A stretch of DNA of 27,841 nucleotides. Source: JAAYHC01 sp964483175 (GTDB taxonomy: Bacteria > Bacillota > UBA5301). Position numbers and translations under genes: made by a program. Shown here piece by piece: positions 22,260 through 27,841 of the stretch; the first letter of the stretch is position 1; each line of letters opens with the position of its first letter. The notes under the pieces are model-generated. The model made no database searches and was not told where the DNA came from. It saw only the letters and a program-made list of their open reading frames with translations. The stretch is from the NCBI GenBank assembly GCA_964483175.1, contig CAZAAT010000029.1, forward strand, positions 1 to 27,841, written 5' to 3'.

Positions 22260-23798
22260 ATGAGTCAGATTATTACTGTCGACCCGGTAAACCGTATCGA
22301 GGGTCACTTGAAAATTCAGGTTGAAGTAGAAAATGGTAAAGTCGTTAACGCTTGGACCGTCGGCACCGCCTACCGTGGTTTGGAACAGATCTTACGCGGT
22401 CGCAAGGCTGAGGATGCCGTTTTGATCTCCCAGCGTGCTTGTGGTGTCTGTCCGATTCCGTATGCAACAGCTGGATCAAAGGCCATCGAAATGGCTTACG
22501 GAATTGAAATTCCCGAAAATGCACGGGTCCTTCGCAACATTATCATGGGTTTCCAGTTTATTTGTTCGCACATCTTGCACTTTTACCACTTGGTCGCACT
22601 GGACTATGTGGACCCGGCTGCTGTTGTACATTACACCGGGAATGACCCTGAGTTGCTTGACTTAAAGAGCCTGGTGCTCTCAGGTGATAGCGCTCCCTTC
22701 ACACCCCGGTGGGATCATGACTTCCGGTTGCCGACCGATATTAACATCGCCGCAACCAAACACTACATCGAAGCTGTTCACATGTATCAGAGGGCCGGCG
22801 AAGCCATTGCTTTGTTGGGCGGAAAATTCCCCCACGTAGTTGGTATTGTCGCTGGTGGAATGACCCCGAAGGTCACTCCGACCCTTGTAACCGATTTGAT
22901 CGGTTATGCTAAAGAACTTAAAGACTTCATCGATACTAAATATGTTCCGGATGTCTTGGCCGTTGCTCCGTACTATATCGACTACGGTAACATCGGTGTT
23001 GGTCCGGGTAACTTCCTGGCTTTTGGTAGCTTCGAAGGTCCTGATCGCGATCCGTATAACACCATTCTACCGCGTGGCGTGATCATGGATGGCGACATCA
23101 ATAGTGTTCAGGAATTCGACCAATCCCGGATCATTGAGCATGTAGCCTATTCATATTATGAAGATGGCAATCCGAAACATCCTGGCGATGGGGTAACCCT
23201 GCCGAAATATACCGGAATACCTAGCGATCCACGCAGAGGTGAAAAATACTCATGGCTCAAGGCTCCGCGCTATAACACCAAGGCGATGGAGGTTGGCCCG
23301 TTAGCCCGGATGCTGGTACGTCAAGACGCGAATTTGCTGGATCTGGCGGCTAAGTTAAAGATCGGTCCATCGGTTTTGGCGAGAATAGCAGCGCGTGCGC
23401 TTGAGGCTCAGTTAATCGCTGACAACATGCTGGGTATGATTACCGAGTTAAAGCCGGATGGCCAGGTACCATGTGCTCAGTACAAACCGACGAGCGGCCG
23501 CGGTTACGGTCTGGATGAAGCTCCGCGTGGAGCAATCGGCCACTGGCTCGAAGCTGAAGCCGGTCGAATCACTAATTACCAGATGATTATCCCCACCGGT
23601 TGGAATGCTAGCCCGCGTGATATCACCGGTCAGCCGGGACCGTATGAGATTGCCATGATCGGCACTGAAATCAAAGACGTTTCGAGGCCAATCGAATTGA
23701 CCAGAATCATTCGCTCATACGACCCATGTATGGCCTGTGCTGTACACGTAGTTGACTTGGAGAAAGAAAAGATCGCCGCTAAATTCACTATTGGTTGA
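22260..23798 (+). CDS. NiFe hydrogenase large subunit
   Basis: A 512-residue catalytic subunit holding the Ni-Fe(CN)2CO centre. It begins with DPVNRIEGHLKI, where the Glu is the proton-relay residue. L1 has Cys61 and Cys64 (RACGVCPIPYA); the residue usually His is Tyr68 here. L2 is DPCMACAVH with Cys490 and Cys493, and the protease should cut after His496, removing 16 residues. AGGAGG lies before the ATG at 22260. It follows the small subunit by 24 bp and is followed by cytochrome b. The Tat signal of the small subunit would carry it across. Confidence 0.93.
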   Translation: MSQIITVDPVNRIEGHLKIQVEVENGKVVNAWTVGTAYRGLEQILRGRKAEDAVLISQRACGVCPIPYATAGSKAIEMAYGIEIPENARVLRNIIMGFQFICSHILHFYHLVALDYVDPAAVVHYTGNDPELLDLKSLVLSGDSAPFTPRWDHDFRLPTDINIAATKHYIEAVHMYQRAGEAIALLGGKFPHVVGIVAGGMTPKVTPTLVTDLIGYAKELKDFIDTKYVPDVLAVAPYYIDYGNIGVGPGNFLAFGSFEGPDRDPYNTILPRGVIMDGDINSVQEFDQSRIIEHVAYSYYEDGNPKHPGDGVTLPKYTGIPSDPRRGEKYSWLKAPRYNTKAMEVGPLARMLVRQDANLLDLAAKLKIGPSVLARIAARALEAQLIADNMLGMITELKPDGQVPCAQYKPTSGRGYGLDEAPRGAIGHWLEAEAGRITNYQMIIPTGWNASPRDITGQPGPYEIAMIGTEIKDVSRPIELTRIIRSYDPCMACAVHVVDLEKEKIAAKFTIG

Positions 23799-23824
23799 TA
23801 GACCAGGAGAAGGAGGTTAGATTG

Positions 23825-24430
23825 ATGGCTGAAAAAGCTGTGGTCCAAAGAAAGCCTGATCAGCCCCTCGCGATTAGGATAATGCACTGGGTTCATGCTC
23901 TGTGTATGGTCCTGTTGGCCTGGTCAGGAATGTATATCCACTATCCTGGTGACCTCTGGTTTCCAGGGGCGATGAATGGGGCCAGATATATCCACTTCTT
24001 AGCGATGTATGTGGTGACGATGAATTTGATCGTCAAAATTTACCACGCCCTGGTAACAGGGTATTACAAGCAGATCTGGTTCTATCTGCGCCATACCAAG
24101 GACTTGGTTCCCTTGGTCAAGTACTACCTGTGGTTCAGCGATGTTGAGCCGAAAGACGGACACCTTAATCCTGGTCAGCGTGCTACCTACAGTATGTGGC
24201 TATTCCTCATGATCTTCGAAGCGATTACCGGGTATGCTCTATACATGCTTCCCGGGTTTGAGTGGGCGAGATTTGGAGCCTCTCTATACTGGGTTCGGGT
24301 GGCGCACTTCCTTGGTTGTTGGCTCTTCATCATCACGACCGGTATCCACGTCTATTTGAGCTTCTATCATGGCTTAGACTTGATGCGGGGTATGATTACC
24401 GGTTATGAAGAACCCATACGCAAAGCCTAA
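23825..24430 (+). CDS. Ni/Fe-hydrogenase b-type cytochrome subunit
   Basis: A 201-residue di-haem membrane protein with about four transmembrane helices that takes electrons from the small subunit to quinone. His21 and His24 (IMHWVHALCM) and later histidines (KIYHALV, VAHFLG, IHVYLSFYHGLD) supply haem ligands. Family features are the WVHAL start and GYALYMLPGFEW. AGGAGG (23811-23816) precedes the ATG at 23825 by 8 bp. The protease gene overlaps its end by 26 bp. Its presence marks the enzyme as a membrane-bound uptake hydrogenase. Confidence 0.9.
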   Translation: MAEKAVVQRKPDQPLAIRIMHWVHALCMVLLAWSGMYIHYPGDLWFPGAMNGARYIHFLAMYVVTMNLIVKIYHALVTGYYKQIWFYLRHTKDLVPLVKYYLWFSDVEPKDGHLNPGQRATYSMWLFLMIFEAITGYALYMLPGFEWARFGASLYWVRVAHFLGCWLFIITTGIHVYLSFYHGLDLMRGMITGYEEPIRKA

Positions 24431-24905
24431 TCAAGATCAAGAGGAGAAGGTCCCAGTCCTCATTGTGGGGATTGGGAACCTTCTCCTTAAAGATGATGGA
24501 TTTGGCATCCATGCGGTTCGGCGAATCCATGAGCTCGGGGTTCCCGAAGGTGTAGAGGTGATGGATGGAGGTACTTCCGGTCTGGACCTCCTGACACCCT
24601 TTAGTCGGGCTAAAAAGATTATCGTAATCGATGCTGTCAAAGGGGGAGGCGAGCCCGCGACAGTATACCGGTTTTCATCTGATGATGTTGATTTTGAACG
24701 AATACCAGTAACTTCTATGCATCAGGTTAATTTGCATGAGGTCATTGCCCTAGCTAAACAGACGGGATATATGCCTGATGAACTGATCATTTATGGTATT
24801 GAGCCCAAGTCGATCGAGGTAGATCTGGAGTTAAGTCCTGAGCTAGCTGCAAAACTAGATAAAGTCTGTGAACTGGTCATTCAAGAAGCAAAGGATAAAG
24901 GGTAA
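24405..24905 (+). CDS. Hydrogenase maturation protease (HyaD/HycI family)
   Basis: A 166-residue nickel-dependent endopeptidase that trims the C terminus of the large subunit after Ni insertion. It shows GIGNLLLKDDGFG (residues 22-34), where Asp31 replaces the more usual Glu as Ni ligand. Asp76 (VIDAVKG) and His106 (SMHQVNL) match the other two ligand positions. IYGIEPKSIE is the late family motif. The ATG at 24405 lies within the cytochrome b gene and has only a weak ribosome site, so translation is probably coupled. A terminator-like hairpin follows. Confidence 0.9.
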   Translation: MKNPYAKPNQDQEEKVPVLIVGIGNLLLKDDGFGIHAVRRIHELGVPEGVEVMDGGTSGLDLLTPFSRAKKIIVIDAVKGGGEPATVYRFSSDDVDFERIPVTSMHQVNLHEVIALAKQTGYMPDELIIYGIEPKSIEVDLELSPELAAKLDKVCELVIQEAKDKG

Positions 24906-24912
24906 ATTTATT

Positions 24913-24951
24913 GACGGTGTGATAGATTGCTGTTATCACCCGTCTATTTTT
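24913..24951 (+). terminator. Rho-independent terminator between the protease gene and hypA
   Basis: An 11-bp stem with one bulged T (GACGG + GTGATA paired with TATCAC + CCGTC, 24913-24944) around a 9-base loop, followed by TATTTTT. It separates structural from maturation genes, with only about 20 bp before hypA, so hypA expression presumably needs readthrough. Confidence 0.7.
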
Positions 24952-24971
24952 GTCATTTTTAGGAGGAGTAC

Positions 24972-25316
24972 ATGCACGAATTATCCATTGCGATGTCTTT
25001 GATCGATCTAATTACCCAGGAGTGCAAAAACCACGGGGTCGATCGCTTAAAGAAGGTTAAAGTAGTTGCCGGAGAGTTGGCTGGGGTGGTTCCGGAGGCG
25101 CTCAAGTTTAGTTTTGAAGTAGTGAGCGAGGGAACAGTAGCCGAAGGAGCAGAGTTGGAGATTGAGGTTAGACCCCTGCAGGCAATTTGCCAGGATTGCA
25201 GCACGGAGTTTATAATAGAGAAAATGAAGTTCCGTTGTCCACAGTGTGAATCACGGAACCTGAAACGCTCTGCTGGAGATGAGCTGTTCATCGATTATCT
25301 CGAAACAGCGGATTAG
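24972..25316 (+). CDS. hypA: Hydrogenase nickel insertion protein HypA
   Basis: A 114-residue nickel metallochaperone. The N-terminal MHE gives the Ni site with His2. A zinc-binding domain has Cys73 and Cys76 (CQDC) and Cys89 and Cys92 (CPQC). The family segment LSIAMSLIDLI and the long central strand (VKVVAGELAGVVPEALKFSFEVV) are typical. AGGAGGAG lies 5-6 bp before the ATG. It works with HypB, encoded next, to deliver nickel to the large subunit. Confidence 0.95.
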   Translation: MHELSIAMSLIDLITQECKNHGVDRLKKVKVVAGELAGVVPEALKFSFEVVSEGTVAEGAELEIEVRPLQAICQDCSTEFIIEKMKFRCPQCESRNLKRSAGDELFIDYLETAD

Positions 25317-25335
25317 GGTAAGTGGAGGTATAGTT

Positions 25336-25992
<657 letters not shown>

Positions 25993-26009
25993 TCACTGGG
26001 GGATTTATC

Positions 26010-27841
26010 ATGGAAGCGGCATTACTCCGGATTAATGGGGTGGTCCAAGGTGTTGGGTTCCGCCCCTTTATTTACCGCTTAGCCCGGGAGCTTGGTTTGG
26101 CAGGTCTAGTTTATAATTCCTCCAGTGGTGTGGTGATCGAGGTTGAAGGGGAGCGTGAAACGATACTGGCTTTTGCCGAAAAAATCCCGATCGAAAAACC
26201 CCCACTTGCTGAGATTTTAGAGTCATCTCTTGAGTGGATCAAGCCAAGGGGCTATGCGGATTTTACAATTGATCACAGCAAAGGAGAGCAAGAAACAACG
26301 GTACTGGTAACTCCAGATGTTGGCACTTGTCCGGACTGCGCCAGAGAGCTGTCTTCGCCCACGGACCGTCGCTTCGGCTACCCATTTATCAATTGTACCA
26401 ACTGTGGCCCCCGTTTTACAATTGTCAAAAATTTGCCCTATGATCGGCCGTTTACTACGATGGCCCCTTTTATGATGTGCCAGGAATGCCGGGATGAGTA
26501 TCATGATCCTGCTGATCGCAGATTTCATGCTCAGCCGAATGCCTGTCCAAGGTGTGGCCCAGCTATTTGGCTTAACTTCGGACCTGAGCCGCCCGAGTCG
26601 ATCCCCCCGAGCGAGGAAGTTTTCCGCGAGGCCAGGCGCCGACTGCGTAAGGGGCAAATTTTGGCCATTAAAGGACTAGGTGGGTTTCACTTGGTCTGTG
26701 ATGCCTATAACGAACAGGCTGTGGCGGAGTTGCGGCAGCGGAAGAGACGTCCGGCCAAGCCGTTTGCCGTGATGGTTCCCAACCTAGAGGTTGCCCAGAG
26801 GTTATGTCTGATTGAGCAATGCGAAGCTGAGGAGCTCACTTCATGGCGCAAGCCGATCGTTTTGTTGGCGAAAAAGCCAGATGTGGCCAAGCTAGCTCCG
26901 TCAGTAGCTCCGGGGCTAGATCGTTTAGGGGTGATGATCGCCTATACACCGCTACACTTGTTGTTGTTCGCAGATGGCCTCGAATGTCTGGTAGCAACGA
27001 GCGCCAATTTTTCAGACCATCCACTGGTAACCGACAACCGAGTCGCTTGGGAAAAACTTACTCCGATTGTGGACACCTTTCTCTTTCATAATCGGGAGAT
27101 TTTTAACCGCTGTGACGATTCTGTTCTTGCGTTATCTGCAGGGGAAGTCAGGCCGATCAGGCGTGCTAGGGGCTATGCTCCCGGTCCTTTGGACTTCGAA
27201 CTCATTGCCGGACAAACTTTAGCATTCGGTGGCGATGAAAAGAACACCTTTTGTCTGACCAAAAATCGGCGCTATTTTCTGAGCCAGCATATTGGCGAGA
27301 TTAACAACCTTGAATCGGTAAGTTTTTTGGAGAAGGCGATCAGCCGGTACGAACATTATTTTCAGACCCAGCCGGAGCTGGTTGTTCACGATTTGCACCC
27401 CGAGTATCGTAGCACCAAGACTGCGCTGAAATGGGCCAAGACTAGAGGCTTGCCTACGATAGCTGTACAACATCAGCAGGCGCATTTGGCGGCTTGTCTA
27501 CTCGAGCATAACTGGACAGGACCGGTCCTTGGTCTGGTCTGTGATGGCACCGGCTATGGCACCGATGGCAAATTGTGGGGGTTTGAACTTTTCAAAGGTC
27601 AATTGCCTAGTTTTGAGCGAATAGGTCAGTTAGCGTACACCGGATTGCCCGGGGGCGAAGTCGCTATCAGGGAGCCATGGCGGATGGCTTTTAGTCATTT
27701 ATATACTTATCTGGGTCCCGAAGCAGCGGCCGAGTTCGCCGAAGGTCGTGGCCTAGCCGCTCAAGGAGTGGTAGTCAGTCGCCAACTCGAACTTGGGCTA
27801 AACTGTCCGCTAACCTCAAGTGCCGGTCGGTTTTTTGATGC
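26010..27841 (+). CDS. hypF: Carbamoyltransferase HypF, 5' part (3' end outside the window)
   Basis: A maturation enzyme that makes carbamoyl-adenylate and passes the carbamoyl group to HypE for the CN ligands of the active site. The frame is open from the ATG at 26010 (GGGGGA 7 bp upstream) to the window end, 610 codons of a protein usually about 750. It has an acylphosphatase domain (about 1-90, GVVQGVGFRPFIYR), zinc-finger-like CPDC, CTNC, CQEC and CPRC pairs (about 110-180), a YrdC-like domain (about 200-380, KGLGGFHLVCDA, RKRRPAKPFAVM, TSANFSDHP) and the start of the Kae1-like domain (HQQAHLAACL, VCDGTGYGTDG). hypC, D and E should follow to the right. Confidence 0.94.
   Translation, partial: MEAALLRINGVVQGVGFRPFIYRLARELGLAGLVYNSSSGVVIEVEGERETILAFAEKIPIEKPPLAEILESSLEWIKPRGYADFTIDHSKGEQETTVLVTPDVGTCPDCARELSSPTDRRFGYPFINCTNCGPRFTIVKNLPYDRPFTTMAPFMMCQECRDEYHDPADRRFHAQPNACPRCGPAIWLNFGPEPPESIPPSEEVFREARRRLRKGQILAIKGLGGFHLVCDAYNEQAVAELRQRKRRPAKPFAVMVPNLEVAQRLCLIEQCEAEELTSWRKPIVLLAKKPDVAKLAPSVAPGLDRLGVMIAYTPLHLLLFADGLECLVATSANFSDHPLVTDNRVAWEKLTPIVDTFLFHNREIFNRCDDSVLALSAGEVRPIRRARGYAPGPLDFELIAGQTLAFGGDEKNTFCLTKNRRYFLSQHIGEINNLESVSFLEKAISRYEHYFQTQPELVVHDLHPEYRSTKTALKWAKTRGLPTIAVQHQQAHLAACLLEHNWTGPVLGLVCDGTGYGTDGKLWGFELFKGQLPSFERIGQLAYTGLPGGEVAIREPWRMAFSHLYTYLGPEAAAEFAEGRGLAAQGVVVSRQLELGLNCPLTSSAGRFFD

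Overview
This window most likely comes from an anaerobic Bacillota (Firmicutes), probably Clostridia-like. The signs are a T-box leader, a Rex repressor, DUF1540, GerMN, DUF2680 and PRK06851-type proteins, strong GGAGG ribosome sites and several TTG starts. An incomplete pyruvate:ferredoxin oxidoreductase beta subunit and a single-cluster ferredoxin also fit an anaerobe. Base composition looks mid-range and even. I see no insertion sequence, phage, CRISPR array, rRNA or tRNA. The species assignment is inference.

Layout. 1-615: 3' end of porB, with an odd 15-bp tandem repeat. 655-1465: a DUF1540 gene (-) and a GerMN gene (+), divergent. 1692-2909: type II NADH dehydrogenase, with 22-bp repeats and a possible Rex site upstream. 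3076-6981: an Lrp/AsnC regulator, a TrpXYZ-like ABC importer (binding protein, permease, ATPase) and rex, all on +. 7015-10411 (-): a two-P-loop ATPase, then tyrA and aroF behind a T-box leader whose likely specifier is TAC (Tyr). 10551-10739: ferredoxin. 10760-13991 (-): a polar amino-acid ABC importer whose ATPase carries an N-terminal CPYC extension. 14184-15246: a DUF5658 membrane protein and an endonuclease III-like protein. 15280-17870: an OmpR-type two-component system and a secreted DUF2680 protein. 18003-20894: Na/Pi symporter with PhoU-like tail, TPR protein, DUF554 protein. 21150-27841: NiFe uptake hydrogenase (Tat-exported small subunit, large subunit, cytochrome b, maturation protease), then hypA, hypB and the 5' part of hypF, which leaves the window.

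How the genes fit together. The hydrogenase would oxidise H2 outside the membrane and pass electrons through cytochrome b to the quinone pool. The type II NADH dehydrogenase could feed the same pool from NADH. Rex is encoded nearby and a degenerate Rex-like palindrome lies upstream of ndh, which suggests NADH-responsive control. Aromatic amino-acid supply is handled by aroF-tyrA (Tyr T-box) and perhaps by the TrpXYZ-like importer with its Lrp-type regulator.

The most interesting new signal is a matching promoter architecture in front of both the response-regulator gene and the DUF2680 gene: paired CTTCATAA-like boxes 11 bp apart, then 8 bp, then TATACT. It suggests autoregulation of the two-component system and makes the DUF2680 protein a target. 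The kinase sensor domain has a Met-rich patch and the DUF2680 protein a Met/Cys/His-containing tail. The hydrogenase large subunit has Tyr where the first nickel-binding motif normally has His.
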